Counted from the first letter of the stretch, positions 1-10,860 are shown. The stretch: DNA of 44,432 bases from Chara braunii (GCA_003427395.1 BFEA01000224.1:881633-926064); one strand, 5' to 3'. The notes: generated from the sequence alone by a model not told the origin. Translations and numbers: made by a program.

Positions 1-82
<82 letters not shown>
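1..82. repeat. (AG)n microsatellite
   Basis: Almost uninterrupted AG dinucleotides open the window, with a single A insertion near position 70. Similar tracts recur at 19173, 35397, 35886, 42302, 42393 and 44337, and a CT tract lies at 18133. This one sits at the very edge of the window, as does the GA/G tract at the other end, so both edges may be contig ends stopped by low complexity. Confidence 0.97.
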
Positions 83-83
<1 letters not shown>

Positions 84-377
84 TGAGCGATACAAGTTTG
101 GTTGTTATGTACCTGTGAAGTGTGTCGTGCAAATCCACGAAAAAGAAGATAGCGACCATAGCCGCGAAGTGTCACCACGGAGTAACGAAGGAGGGTGAAA
201 GAGGACAGAGGGGGAGAGACCGAGTGGAGTGAGGGAAGCCATAGCCGAGAGGTGCAGAGAGAGCCGATAAAAAAAAGAAAAAAAAAAGAAAAAAAAAAAG
301 ACAGCAGTGTGAAAGGAGGCGAGGAAGGTGAAGGGAGAAGGAGGTTCGTGAGGGAAAGAGAGAAGCCGACAGCCATA

Positions 378-507
378 GTTGACCAGCGGCGTTGACCGGG
401 AGAGTTGACCGGTGTTGACCGGGGGTTGACCAGCGTTGACCAGGAGTGACCGGAGTTGACCGGAGGAGTTGACCGGGGGTCGACCACAGCGTTGACCGGC
501 ATTGACC
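378..507 (+). repeat. TTGACC motif cluster
   Basis: Ten exact TTGACC hexamers plus two one-base variants (gTGACC, gTCGACC) occur in 130 bp, spaced irregularly at 9-24 bp and all on the plus strand. TTGAC[CT] is the W-box core bound by plant WRKY factors, so this could be a regulatory array. It could equally be a decayed short tandem repeat, since the intervening bases (GG, AG, GGAG) are also alike. It lies about 1 kb upstream of the gypsy gag remnant. Regulatory function is inferred only. Confidence 0.6.
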
Positions 508-708
508 AAGACTTTAACCAAGCTGGAGCCGGGATAATCTCGCCAAGCCGTAAGCCTACCCCTCGCCCTATGGATGTGCACACACCCTGTGGTACTTGCC
601 GAAGTCAAGTTTGTCTGTCTATTCTTTCTGCATGGAGTCTCTTTTGTCTAGGTGATAGTACTCTGTGGATGAAGGACAGGGCCTTGTTGACCAAACCCAC
701 ACGAACGA

Positions 709-1043
709 CCATTTCGTCAAAATGGATATTTTTTATTTTTTGAACGAAATTGAAACTGAGTTTTTTGGCCGAAAACTCGTCAAAATTTGTTGTTCCTGAG
801 GGTCCAGCGTTTTACAAACGTTGGACCCCCTGGCTGTACATGGACCTAGCTTGAGATCAGGCACCTCCAGGCAGGACTGCCTGGAGGTACCTGGTATCAA
901 GCTAGGTCCATGTACAGCCAGGGGGTCCAGCGTTTTACAAACGCCAGACCCTCAGATACAACAAATTTTGACGAGTTTTCGGCCAAAAAACTTGGTTTCA
1001 ATTTCGTTCAAAAAATAAAAAAATGCCCATTTTGACGAAATGG
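709..1043. mobile_element. 335-bp near-perfect foldback (MITE-like)
   Basis: The left arm begins ccatttcgtcaaaatgg and the right arm ends with its reverse complement. The arms run about 160 bp each, to a centre near 876 where cctccaggca and tgcctggagg are separated by four bases. Each arm also carries its own smaller palindrome (ggtccagcgttttacaaacg followed by its near complement). There is no coding capacity. No target-site duplication is obvious: the flanks are acgaacga and cagttcac. A transcript through it would form a long hairpin. It is probably a non-autonomous foldback element. Confidence 0.85.
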
Positions 1044-1463
1044 CAGTTCACGGGCTGAATAGGGCTAAGGACTGTGTCTAACGACTCGACTGTCCCGGAG
1101 GCCTTACCCTCCCAAGGACCGGTACTGACCGGCGGGCTGCTCAGTGTGGCACGGTAGGCCCAAAATTCGAGTTGTGGGCTGCACAATAGGCTGTCTAAGT
1201 GTCGAGAGACCTGCTGATCTCGTCGTCCTGTCTGTGACGTTAAAGAATTTCTGAGGAGTTACGGGGGATCTCCTTAAATGCCTCCTGATCAGCAACAGGT
1301 CTAGTAGTGACAGCCATAGTGTAGGTCTAGGCTAGAGATCCTAGTTGGCAGGATCCCTATCATGATTCTGCGAGTTAATAGATTGAGTCAGTAGGTTTGT
1401 CAGTCAGGGGGTTAGAGTCTAAGTGGTGAGGAGTGGAATCATTCTGATTGTGCACCTATCACC
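1044..1463. other. Non-coding stretch upstream of gypsy gag
   Basis: There is no convincing ORF in these 420 bp. They could hold the 5' LTR or leader of the downstream element. However, I saw neither a matching copy after the pol region nor a recognisable tRNA primer-binding site just before the ATG at 1464. Confidence 0.4.
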
Positions 1464-2850
1464 ATGGTTGACACCCGGAGTGGGAAGACCACTAGCCCCT
1501 ACACCCAGGAGCAGCAAGAGAAGATGGTCGCCTTAGTGAGAGAGAACAAAGAGAGAAAAGAGCTCGAGAAGCAGGAGAAACTAAAGACTATCACAGAGGA
1601 GCAGGCGACGAAGATGAAAAGATTGGAGGAGGAGATTAAGAGAGTTCAGCAGGAGGAGGGAGAGAGGAAAAATAGAGAATGCGTATTGAAAGTAGAGAGG
1701 GGAGTAGTGGCACGAAGAAGGACGAAGATGCAGAGATGGAGAAGAAGATTAGCGGGTGGATAGCCAATTTATCGTTGGGGGAGGATGAGGAGGCAGAGTT
1801 CTATGTGCCCCAGGACGAGAGGGATGTATTAGCCCAGGAGTTAACAGCGATGGGGGACCCCCTGGAAAGGCAAGAAAGAGAGGAGGAGAAAAAGTTGGAG
1901 TGGAAATTGAGATCGACAAGGGAAAAGAGAGAAGGCGGGATGAAATTAACAAGCTGACAACAGAGGTGGCGAAAATGAAGGATTGTAGGCAGGAGGTGCA
2001 GGCCCAGGCACACGACAAGGCCAAATGGGATAAGGTGTTAGGGTACTTGGAGGTGTTGAGTGCAGCTTGGATGGAGGAACGCCAAGCCAATAGAGCTCAG
2101 GAGGTAGCCCTGAAAGCCATGCGGTCCGGTTTTCGGGATTTTGTGCGGGAGATAGTTACTCACGTTGGAGGGGAAGTTAGACGGTTGAGAGACGACGTGG
2201 GGAAGTACTATGAGGGTGCCATCGAAGGTGCCAAGGCAATAGCTGTTGTGGAGGGCGAGGCCAGGCCTGGCAAGGACCCAGTCAAGGTTAAATTCCCTGA
2301 TGCGTATGGGGGGAAGAAGGAGGAGAACTTTGATAACAGGGAGGCTAGCATCAATAGTTACGTCTACTTATAGCACATCCTGATGGAGGATCAAGTCCTC
2401 GTAGCCTTCTAGGCCCTCAAAGACGAAGCGACTAGTTTTGCCAGATCCCTTGCACGCGCAGCCGGTTGTGAAAACAACATGGTTGCATATTCCAAAGTCA
2501 CCACCCTTCCTCAATTCTTCAAAGTCCTGAGGGAGAGATTCGCTGACCCAACGAGAGGTGTTAGGGTCTCTAATAAGTTGCAGACAATCCACTCGCGACA
2601 GTGGAGGAGTGCAAGAGCACTCAAGGGCGTTATGGACAACTTGGTAGCCGTCCCAGACCATGGGGTCACTGAGCCCCAGTTGGTCCAATTGTTTTATCGT
2701 GCCATGCCCGAGCCCCTGCGTGGGCATTTCTTTGACAAATCTCAACAAGCCGACATCACGTATGATGTGTTGAGTAGGGAAGTCATCCTCTTCGAGTCAA
2801 AGTCCATGCCAGTGTCCACTTCCTGGCACAAGGACTTGGACAAAAGGAAA
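1464..2850 (+). pseudogene. gypsy gag remnant (coiled coil plus gag domain)
   Basis: The start at 1464 gives MVDTRSGKTTSPYTQEQQ, followed by a Lys/Glu/Gln-rich stretch that looks like a long coiled coil. The reading then passes through two further frames (1679-1957 and 1900 onward). The last frame continues past TAG stops at 2371 and 2410 into a segment with features of a retrotransposon gag domain, including LPQFFKVLRERFADPT and YRAMPEPLRGHFF near 2510-2730. The structural Gag protein of such elements packages RNA into particles in the cytoplasm. No CCHC knuckle is visible before the RT begins, so the C-terminal part appears deleted. Confidence 0.8.
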
Positions 2851-2852
2851 AG

Positions 2853-3680
2853 GTGGAAAGATCGTACCATCTCAGGCCAAGTGAGTTACGCAAGCAGTTA
2901 GACGAGCTCCTCGAGAAAGGTTGGATCAAACCCAGTTCGTCTTCTTTTGGAGCACCAGTCCTGTTTGTCGTCAAGATAGAAGGAGAGTTTCGCATGTGTA
3001 TAGACTATAGGGGTTTGAATGCGATTACAGTGAAGAATGCTGAGCCGCTGCCCAGGATAGTTGATCTCTTAGATCGGGTGCAGGGTTGTAAGTATTTCTC
3101 TAAGATAGATCTGAAGTCCGGATATCATCAGATAGAAGTCCATCCTAATGATCAGTAGAAGACTGCGTTCCGGACTAGATATGGGCATTATGAGTTCATC
3201 GTGATGCCCTTTGGACTAACCAACGTGCCGGCCACCTTTCAGCGTTGTATGAATGATCTGTTTAGACCTTCGCTAGACAAGTTTATAGTAGTTTATCTAG
3301 ATGATATATTAGTCTTCAGCAAGACCCTCCAGGAGCATCAGGGTCATTTGAGGCAGGTCCTGGAGAAGCTATGAGAGGATAACTTCAAGATCAACCCGAA
3401 GAAGTGTGAGTGGGCCAAGACACAAGTTTTGTACTTGGGCCACGTGTTAGACGGAGATGGCATTAAGCCTGAAGACAACAAGATAGTGGCGATTAGAGAC
3501 TGGCCAACGCCCCGCACGTTGACAAAGTTGCGTTCGTTCTTAGGCCTAGCCAACTATTATAGGAAGTTCGTGAGGAACTTATCCACTATCGCCGCTCCCT
3601 TGCGTAGGTTGCTTAAGAAAGAGGCAATCTGGCAATGGGACAAAGATTGTACATTTGCGCTAAAGAGAGTGAAGCGCGCG
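2853..3680 (+). pseudogene. gypsy reverse transcriptase remnant
   Basis: RT copies the element RNA into DNA. Visible landmarks are YHLRPSELRKQLDELLEKGW at the start, SSFGAPVLFV, FRMCIDYRGLN, FSKIDLKSGYHQI, PFGLTN and the catalytic YLDD at 3294-3305. The thumb and connection part follows, with FLGLANYYRKFV near 3540-3570. The phase is constant from 2853 to about 3680 apart from a TAG at 3156 and a TGA at 3372. The TGA sits where arginine (CGA) would be usual. The catalytic aspartates are present but the frame is broken, so no active product is expected. Confidence 0.92.
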
Positions 3681-4080
3681 TCCTCAAAGTAGCTGATCCG
3701 TCTTTGCCATTTGTCGTCACTACGGGCGCGAGTCAGTATGGTATAGGCGCCGTGTTGCAGCAAGACGACGGCAATGGCTACAGACCCGTAGAGTTCATGT
3801 CAACGAGGATGCCCTCTGAGAAGTTTGCTACCTCGACGTACAAGAGAGAACTCTACACTCTCAGGTAGGTTTTAGAGCATTGGAAGCATTATCTGTTTGG
3901 GAGGCACTTCAAAGTATACTCAGACCACGAAACTCTTAGATGGTTAAAGACCTAGGCCAAGATGACACCTAAGCTAACTAGGTGGGCCGCTGAAACAGAC
4001 TCGTATGACTTTGAAATCAAGCCAGTAAAGGGCAAATACAACGTAGTTGCGGATGCTCTGAGTAGGAGATCAGACTACTT
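3680..4080 (+). pseudogene. gypsy RNase H remnant
   Basis: After a frame change near 3680 the reading gives ADPSLPFVVTTGASQYGIGA and, further on, RPVEFMSTRMPSEKF, HFKVYSDHETLRWL and [11 protein letters not shown]. This is the usual Ty3 RNase H layout. The first catalytic Asp, expected in TDAS, is Gly here (TTGAS, codon ggc near 3724-3729), a second sign of inactivity beside the TAG stops at 3866 and 3953. RNase H normally degrades the RNA strand of the RNA/DNA hybrid. Confidence 0.88.
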
Positions 4081-5215
4081 TGGAGCCATAGTTCACTATC
4101 TGGATATAGGGAGAGACCTACAGGAGAAAGTGAGACAAACGTATGCGTAGGACCCTATCTATAGTGACCTCCTCAAAAGAATCAAGGAGGCTCCAGAGAC
4201 CGAACCACACTACCGCACTACAGAAGGATTGTTGTTTGAGAAGACGGATGTATTCGACCGCCTATGTGTTTCCAATAGTGAGGAGATCCGCAGTCTGATC
4301 CTAGGGGGAATGCCATGACACAAAGGGACATTTTGGTTGGCAAAAGACATTAGCCAATCTGATGCGTGCGTGCACCTGGCCAGGGATGAAGAACGACTGT
4401 ATAGAGTATTTTCGCAGTTGTAAAGTGTGCCAGAGGAATAAGACTAATACACACGCGCCCCTAAGTCTTCTCAGACCGCTGCCTATTCCTGATCAGCCGG
4501 GAGACTCAGTGTCCATAGACTCTATGGATACTCAAATCAAGAGTAGACATGGAAAAAGTCATTGCAAGTCATGGTCATAGTTGACCGATTTAGCAAGTAT
4601 GCCGTTTTTGTTCCTTTGCCTGCAGAGGCACGCACATAATTAGTTATTCATAAGTTTTTTGATCATTGGGTTAGTGAAAATGGAGTCCCATTGTCAATCG
4701 TTAGCGATAGGGATAGTCGTTTCACCAGCCAGAACTGGCAAGAACTCATGCGAGTTTACGGATCTAAGTTGTTGATGTCGTCTGGCCGCCACCTAGAAAC
4801 CAACGGTCAGACAGAACAGATGAATAAGATCCTGCAGCAAGTTTTGCGCATGTGTATTAGACCAGATCAAGTCAATTGGGACGAGATGTTGCCCAAGGTA
4901 GCCAGCGCATACAATAACAGCGTGCATTTGTCTACCTGCCGAACTCCCAACGAGTTGCATAAGTCCTTTGGACCCCGCAAACCGTTTGAGGGACTTACCC
5001 GAGATCAGATTCACACGCTACCGCCCGGGACCAGGGAGTTTGCAATACAGCACGACAGAGAGCTAGCTATAGTTGTTGAAAACCTCAGGAAGGCCCAACA
5101 CAGAATGATAGAACAGGCAAACAAGCATCGTCGCCCGTCTCAGTTCCAAGTAGGTGACTTTGTCTGGGTCAAGTCTAAAAAATTTGCACATCTCACAAAA
5201 ATTATTGCCTGCATA
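4081..5215 (+). pseudogene. gypsy integrase remnant
   Basis: Integrase inserts the DNA copy into the host genome. The HHCC zinc finger is readable in one frame: CHDTKGHFGWQKT near 4311-4345, then CKVCQRNK near 4417-4440. The frame change just before it lies in a run of five G at 4304-4308, consistent with a one-base slip. The DDE core follows: SIDSMD (first Asp, near 4515), SIVSDRDSRFTS (second Asp, near 4697) and NGQTEQMN (Glu, near 4805). Breaks are TAG 4148, a small indel near 4560, TAA 4637 and a frame change near 5190. The key residues survive but the frame does not. Confidence 0.9.
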
Positions 5216-5783
5216 TAGAGGACCGTGGCCGGTTTTAGAAGTCAAGGGCGGAGAGGATGGACCATCCTACACTATAGAGATTCCAGCACACCTCCACACA
5301 TACCCTATGTTTCATGCTTCAAAGTTGTTGCCATATGTCACAAGTTAACAGTTCCTTTCAAGAAGATCCATGATCCCCCCGGACATGGATGGAGGTTATG
5401 GCATTGACGACATTGTAGATGAGAATGTGTTCAGAACAGGAGGTAAAGGTCATCCCCAGAAACAGTATAAGGTCCGGTTTGCTTATCAGGAACCGGAAGA
5501 CGACCGCTCGTTTACAAGGACAAAACTTATAGAACCAGCTCCCGACATAGTCAGAGCCTATGAGCGAGATAGAAATGTAAAGGTCCTGCCTTTAACTGAA
5601 ATATTCTCGGAGGACCTCGAATTTAGGACGGCGGGAGTGAAACGGTTTTCACCTTTTGCAGTAGCAGATGCAAACCCCAGGGCTCGATCCCTAGCCCTCA
5701 CCCCACTGATGTACAATATCTGTGTTGACCCAAGGCTTGAACCCACGACCTGTGTATTTGCAACAATTAGTAGGTGGTCGTAG
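5188..5783 (+). pseudogene. gypsy integrase C-terminus / chromo-like tail
   Basis: The frame after the indel near 5190 reads KLLPAYRGPWPVLEVKG, then TYPMFHASKLLPYV. This is the SH3-like barrel typical of chromovirus-type integrases. After TAA 5346 it continues with IDDIVDENVF, QYKVRFAYQEPEDDR and APDIVRAYE, which resembles a degenerate chromodomain. Chromodomains in this family steer integration to particular chromatin. The reading stays open to 5783, but the last 50 or so codons have no recognisable domain. Confidence 0.75.
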
Positions 5784-5785
5784 GG

Positions 5786-6430
5786 TCCGTGGACAGCAGG
5801 GGTTCAATCTGTAGATCTGTAGAATAGAAGTCTTAGTAATTCCCAGAAGTCTTAGTTGTAGTCCTTCTAGAAGGTCGGCAAGTAGGCAAGTGGGCAAGTG
5901 GGCAAGTGGTGAACCAAGTGTTGGACTAACTGCAGTACAACCGCAATGCAACCTCGGCAGGATAGTAGTGAGTCCCCACTCAGTCGGCGGTAAGGTCCAG
6001 TCAGTCTCAGTCCCAGTCCGGTCCAGCAAGTACCGCAAGGTACTGTGAGCACCATGGGCCGATGGAAACGGGTAGACCATCGAGTTTCAGAAGTATAAAT
6101 CAAGAGGTAGCGCCCAGCCATTCATTCATTCCTGTGTGAGCCATGCGGAAGCGCTGCCACATCGACTTGTGCAAGGAGGTCTGCAGTGAGCCCGGAGCTG
6201 AAGAGGGCCAGAGAGAAGGAGCATAGCATAGCGATAGGGTAGATGCGGCCACTGCCGCCATAGCTGTAGTAGAGGTTGGGTGTGTAATGTGTGTATGTGT
6301 TGTGTGAGCGTTCAGAGTCGCATGTGGGATATCCAGGGTGATTCGGTGTGTGTGAACAGTGAGTTGTTTGGATGTTGAAACGCCATAGCCAGTTGGAAGT
6401 GAACTCGTATTTGGATGTCATATCTCTGAG
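5786..6430. other. Non-coding stretch after gypsy pol
   Basis: No supportable gene. Position 5877-5907 holds a short GGCAAGTGGG-type tandem (about 10-bp units). Position 6029-6044 holds a small palindrome (agtaccgcaaggtact). The sequence agtataaatcaag near 6089 resembles a TATA element. Part of this could be the element's 3' LTR, but I could not match it to a 5' copy. Confidence 0.4.
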
Positions 6431-6517
6431 TCTTTAAGTGGGCGCATGTCGCCAGTTTGCTGCACTACTGTGTACTTGCATGAAAAGTGTCAATGAAAGC
6501 AAGTCTGATTGCAGAAA

Positions 6518-6518
6518 G

Positions 6519-6565
<47 letters not shown>
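6518..6565. repeat. (GTT)n microsatellite
   Basis: Uninterrupted GTT trinucleotides, about 15 units, ending in T5. Open reading frames across it are only poly-Leu or poly-Val and carry no coding meaning. Confidence 0.97.
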
Positions 6566-6566
<1 letters not shown>

Positions 6567-6636
6567 TTCCCCGATGTACTACCTGTTGTCCAAGGCTCGG
6601 TAATGACCGGGCTAGCAGTAGTCCGAGCCTCGGACT

Positions 6637-6666
6637 GGATAGCTGGGCGAGGTACTGGTGGTTTAA
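6637..6666 (+). repeat. Dispersed repeat, partial copy 1
   Basis: The string ggatagctgggcgaggtact followed by ggtggtttaa closely matches the ends of longer copies at 20583-20646 (plus) and 32198-32261 (minus). See those entries. Confidence 0.7.
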
Positions 6667-7165
6667 GACACTCTTTAAGGATATGTTAACTGCTCACCTC
6701 AGTCAAGTAGGTTACCACTATATAGGCAACAAGAGAGCAAGAAAAGTACTACTGCAATAAATCTATCCCAATGACATGGACATGGCGAAGAAAAGAGCAG
6801 ACGAATTGAATATCCCCTAATGTCACTATGTGCAGAAAGAGAGGAGCAGAAATTAATAGGAAGAGAGCAGCAGGTCCCATTTCGGCATGATAATTGTTGT
6901 GACACTAGTATGCCTGTTTCCACTTTCTGATGGTTATTGGCTATCTTCTTTTCCCTTTTCTCATTATCACGTTAACTCCTGCCGAACTATTTCGCTGTTT
7001 TTTTTTCTTGCCACCCACCACGACTCTGTGAATATCTGACGGCTATTTGTCTCTTTATGTTTCTAATTGTTGTGTGGGATTGTGCTCCTTTTTAAAGTTG
7101 CTTTTTTTTTTTCAATTAGTTAGTATGGTCCCCACGTTTTGAATTGTTGGCAAGTTTGGATAAAA
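6667..7165. other. No gene seen
   Basis: AT-rich sequence with short T runs near 6990 and 7100 and no supportable coding region or repeat structure. Confidence 0.5.
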
Positions 7166-7312
7166 TGACTCTTGGGTTTTGTTATAAATGACATGACAAG
7201 TTATCTTAAAAATTACAGTTTGTGTAGCGCCGGTCACGAAAACATCACACCCAGGGACGTCACGGTTGGGTGGTTAGCGCATCGCTGCACCACTCTGAAG
7301 CGACGTCGGCCG

Positions 7313-7341
7313 ACGTTTCCACATACGGTACGTGGAAACGT
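7313..7341. repeat. Short inverted repeat
   Basis: acgtttccac (7313-7322) is followed after nine bases by gtggaaacgt (7332-7341). A second hairpin, cctcgtcg/cgacgagg, lies just downstream around 7352-7381. The GC-rich block 7220-7460 differs in composition from its AT-rich left flank and may mark the start of an inserted repeat. No function is assigned. Confidence 0.6.
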
Positions 7342-7465
7342 TAGGCCCTGCCTCGTCGTCAACCTCGCCATCGCGACGAGGAACGGAGGGACCTCCACAC
7401 TAGCGTATCGCTGGTACCGGCTCGCCGGAAAGGTGCCCTTTCGAGGTAGCCTGGGTTTTCTTTCG

Positions 7466-8400
7466 GATTCCATAGTCTCACCTTCTATCAGCTGTCCAAA
7501 GAAGCTCGGTTCAAGTAGTAGTCATAGTCGCCATCTTGCTTAGGACTGCAACGAAAGAGGGAAGGACCTAACACGGGGACAAAGAAGTCAAAGGAAGCCA
7601 CGGGAATGTCGGAGAGCAGCGAAGAGAACACGTAAAGGCCCAAGGAGGATCCACACAGTAGTTGTTGGAAGGTGGGCAGAGGTGAGGTTATTACCCTACA
7701 AGTCGCATGAAGAGAAAAAGAGGAGAAAGGTCAACTGGGGCGAGTCAACGCCTCAAATCTCAATCAAGCAAGGCGTAGAGAAAAAGACGAAAGGAGGATA
7801 GAGGGAACAATCAAGTATGATAGCTTCAGGGTCTCCCCGAACCGGAGGGCAACGAAGTTTCTTAGAGGGTGAAGTGAACAAAGGTTTCCGTAGAGGAATA
7901 AGAAATCTTTCGTCCTTTTCCAGCCATTTACAAGTCTGCTTTCCTGTGCCCGGCACAGTCTCCGGGTTGGAGGAGGTAGCTGGTCTTGTTTTTGCCGAGG
8001 AGGTAATATTAAGGGGCGGCAGGTCAGTTGTTAACCTTCCCGAAAAAAGCAGCGGTAGAATTTTTGTGATGAGTAACTTGAAAGCAGAAGGTGCGTTGGG
8101 GAGAAGGGAAAAGAAGAGATCGTTCCTCGGTTGTGTGTCCATGAAAGTGAGTAGAGAAGAAGGGCTCGTTAGTAGGGTTACCTCCACATAACCTTCCGAC
8201 ATAATGGCCTCACGAAGAATTTCAGGGGTGTTGCTTTCGTAGGGATGCGATTGGGGTTAAGCGTGAAGGATAGATTGCTCCGCAACGGGGCTGTCTAGGT
8301 GGAAGGAAGTTATTGGTTATAATTTTGGCATAGGTGACGAGTAGCAACACAGAGTAGAAGTGTCAATTCGGAGATCCAAGAGAAAGGATCTAGGCCCATC
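7466..8400. other. Presumed LINE 5' leader, non-coding
   Basis: There is no recognisable protein here. Moderately long open frames exist on both strands (about 7750-8200) but overlap each other and resemble no family. Position just ahead of the LINE ORF1 start suggests the LINE 5' untranslated region. This is inferred from position only. Confidence 0.4.
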
Positions 8401-10860
8401 ATGGAAGTTGAGGATGCGGGAGAAGGGGGACCCCCAGCGAATCAGGCCAACGCAATGATTTTTTGGAAAATTGAAGAACACACTCGTCAATCGATTGGGC
8501 AATGTTATGACGATGGCATTTTCCAATTAGCGGCAAACTTGGGGGAAGTAATTATAGACGAGAAAGGGAAACGTTTGAAGGTCAATGAGACTTTGGACGA
8601 AATAAAAGAAAAATGGCTGAAAGAGAGAACCGTCATCTTTATTTTTCAAGATGAGGCAAGGGATTTGGCAAGGGGGGTGAAGGAGGATTTGATGAGGGCA
8701 TATGAGGATGGGTGGGTTGCTCGAAGACTATTTAACCCAGAACTTCGGAGAGGCAGAGTGAAATTTGAAGGACCAAACGTGGTGTCCTTATGTGGCGAAG
8801 GCAGTGGAAGTGGCCACCTGGCTAGTTCAGAAGGGAACGATAGCACTGAACCTTAAAGGGAAGGACTACACTGTGACACTGAAACCCTGGATGACTAAGC
8901 AGGAGTTAAAAGACTTGAAGTTAAGAGAAGCTATAGATAATTTTTGGATTGTTGCTCTTAGGGTACCCCTGGAAGCTATGTACTACGTGGCCTCTGCAGC
9001 GGAGGGTCTGATAGGAGGGGTTAAACATTTGCACCCACCGGAGGCTGACAGATCAAAGCCGAAACTGGTGAACGTTAAGCTGGACATGGAGCCGCAAGCT
9101 AGATTCAGAGTGGAGGACCACCTAGTCATCGAATCGCCTAAGGGGGAGATTTGGAAGGTGGAAGTGACGATCCCATTTTCTGATTGGTGCCGCAAATGTC
9201 GCTGGTACTTCCATACCGAAGAAAATTGTCCCAGGCAGGCCATGGATGGGAGACCTAGGAGAATGTGGGCGAACTAAAGGCTTCCGCCATAGAATGGCCA
9301 GCCACAGCAGCAGCAGCAGCCACAACAGCAGTAACAACACAGGGAACAAGTGGCAGCCCGGAACCCAGGGGGAGGTGGTCCTGCACCAGTTCCACCAGAG
9401 CAGCCACGTTGGGCCGCAGGCGCCAGGGTACGGACAACAGGCAGAGTCACAGGGGGGAAGACAACCAACTGGAGGGACGGGGCCGGCCCATGCTGTTATT
9501 TATCATCCTCAAGCGACGCTGTTACAAGGTGGAGAGGGGGCAGGTCCACGAAACATACACTCCTTCCAATGTCAACAAGTTCACTCTCCACCTCCTGGTA
9601 GCAGTCTAATGCCTCCATTGTCAACTCGCCTGAACTGGCCCAACAAAGCTTCTCAGTTGTAAATACTGCAGGGGCACCCGAACCACCATGACTGCCAGGG
9701 TTGTGTGGACTGTCAACAGTTGCAGGCGTACCCTTATCCAGGAGAGGAAGCTGGTTTTCACCAGGAAGAGTCCCAGTGGAACCACAGGTTTGATTACGCA
9801 AGACCTCCACAGTGGAGAAGAAACCAAAATGCGGCATACATGCGGGGCAGTCCGGGGGGTAAGCAGAGGAGCTCGCTTAAGCCAAGGAGGGTCGGCTCAG
9901 GGGAGACTGACACACCCAGCCCAGCTCAGCGCAAGAGGAGGCAGCAGTGAAGTTGAGGTCTCTAGGAGGAGAACACAAGGCCAGACCTCGGGCAGTGCGT
10001 TATTGGGAGCAGAAGGAGGCATTGCAGAGGAAAACTCAAGGCACTCCACAAACTCTCAATCTAAGGTAGAAATGGGGAGTGACCTAGTGGGGGATGATCT
10101 AGCACTACTAAGATCTGGTTTTCTTCAAACAGAGGGATCTCAGTCCTCTATAGGTAGCTCGACAGAGGCCCTTAGGCGGAGGGGAGCAGAGTCTGACACA
10201 ACCAGTAAGAGAGGTTACAGGAGAATGCTGCCAAAAGACCGTAGGTTGGTCCCGCTGGTGTGTACGGTGATAAGAGGGGTTGTTGTGTTCCTGGGGAAGT
10301 CTCAGCAGGATGGTTGTGCGCATTTACCATCCGTATCGACTGAGAGAACCCCTCTACCTGGAGAGATTGTGACGAGGGCTAAATATTTATATGGAGATGC
10401 CTTCCCAATGTGTATTGTGCCGAGATCTGTGATGGCTAACTGTCAGGTTCCATTGGACAATAGGACTGCAAAATTACATTTTCCCTTAATGGATGCTCGC
10501 ATTAATGATGCGACAACAGATGCCATGTTTCAAGCAGGAGTTAGGTGGTTCACGCTAGATGGAGTAAGGGTTCAGAACAACCATGAACTGGAGACGATAG
10601 CCTTATCCCAAGATGTCTCGGCGCTCCTCTTGTTACAGTTAAATACTTCCTTACCGGAGGAGAAGAACCTTCAGTCGAAGTTTTTGAGTGATGCCCTAGT
10701 GGCAGGGTGGGGATCCTCTGCTCAGTCCTCGCACTCCCAAGGTTCAGGAAGGAGAAGTTCAATGCAACAGTCCCCAGTGCGAGAACAACGCGGATGGGGC
10801 GATGATCAGCAAGATTCCCGCATCCAACTGCCAGCGGAGGAAGCCCGTTCTCATGGTTAA
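8401..10860 (+). pseudogene. LINE ORF1 (RNA-binding, CCHC knuckle), frameshifted
   Basis: ATG 8401 in the context ccatcATGG opens MEVEDAGEGGPPANQANAM. The frame changes near 8790 into VAKAVEVATWLVQKGTIALN and runs on to a CCHC knuckle, CRKCRWYFHTEENC (C-x2-C-x4-H-x4-C), near 9190-9232. ORF1 proteins bind the element RNA and act as chaperones. After about 9280 comes a Gln/Ser/Pro/Gly-rich low-complexity linker in mixed frames. A 390-codon open frame (9688-10860) follows and has no domain I recognise; its second half (about 10235-10690) looks more structured. Its TAA (10858-10860) overlaps the ORF2 ATG. I treat it as the C-terminal part of ORF1, by position. Confidence 0.75.

Larger units (their letters stand above)
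1464..5783 (+). mobile_element. Decayed Ty3/gypsy-type LTR retrotransposon
   Basis: The domain order gag, RT, RNase H, integrase, chromo-like C-terminus on one strand identifies a Ty3/gypsy element. The copy is dead. In-frame stops start at 2371, 2410, 3156, 3372, 3866, 3953, 4148, 4637 and 5346. Frame changes occur near 1680, 1900-1950, 2850, 3680, 4306, 4560 and 5190. The zinc knuckle and aspartic protease expected between gag and RT are missing: gag sequence at about 2850 runs straight into the RT start. I could not find a pair of LTRs by eye, so the true outer limits are unknown. Confidence 0.9.

Noticed and set aside
105-608. 167-codon minus-strand frame across the TTGACC array
   Set aside because: Its repeats (VNTGQ, LVNAGQ) are simply the translated TTGACC array; no coding support.
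5720-5815. tRNA-like T-arm strings (cttgaacccacgacc on the minus strand, ggggttcaatctg on the plus strand)
   Set aside because: No matching acceptor stem, D-arm or anticodon arm could be placed around them.
7266-7292. Pol III A-box-like string (tgggtggttagcgcatcgct), possible SINE head
   Set aside because: No B-box at the expected distance and no poly(A) or T terminator; better seen as part of a GC-rich repeat.
7817-8191. 124-codon plus-strand frame before the LINE
   Set aside because: An equally long minus-strand frame overlaps it and neither resembles a protein family.
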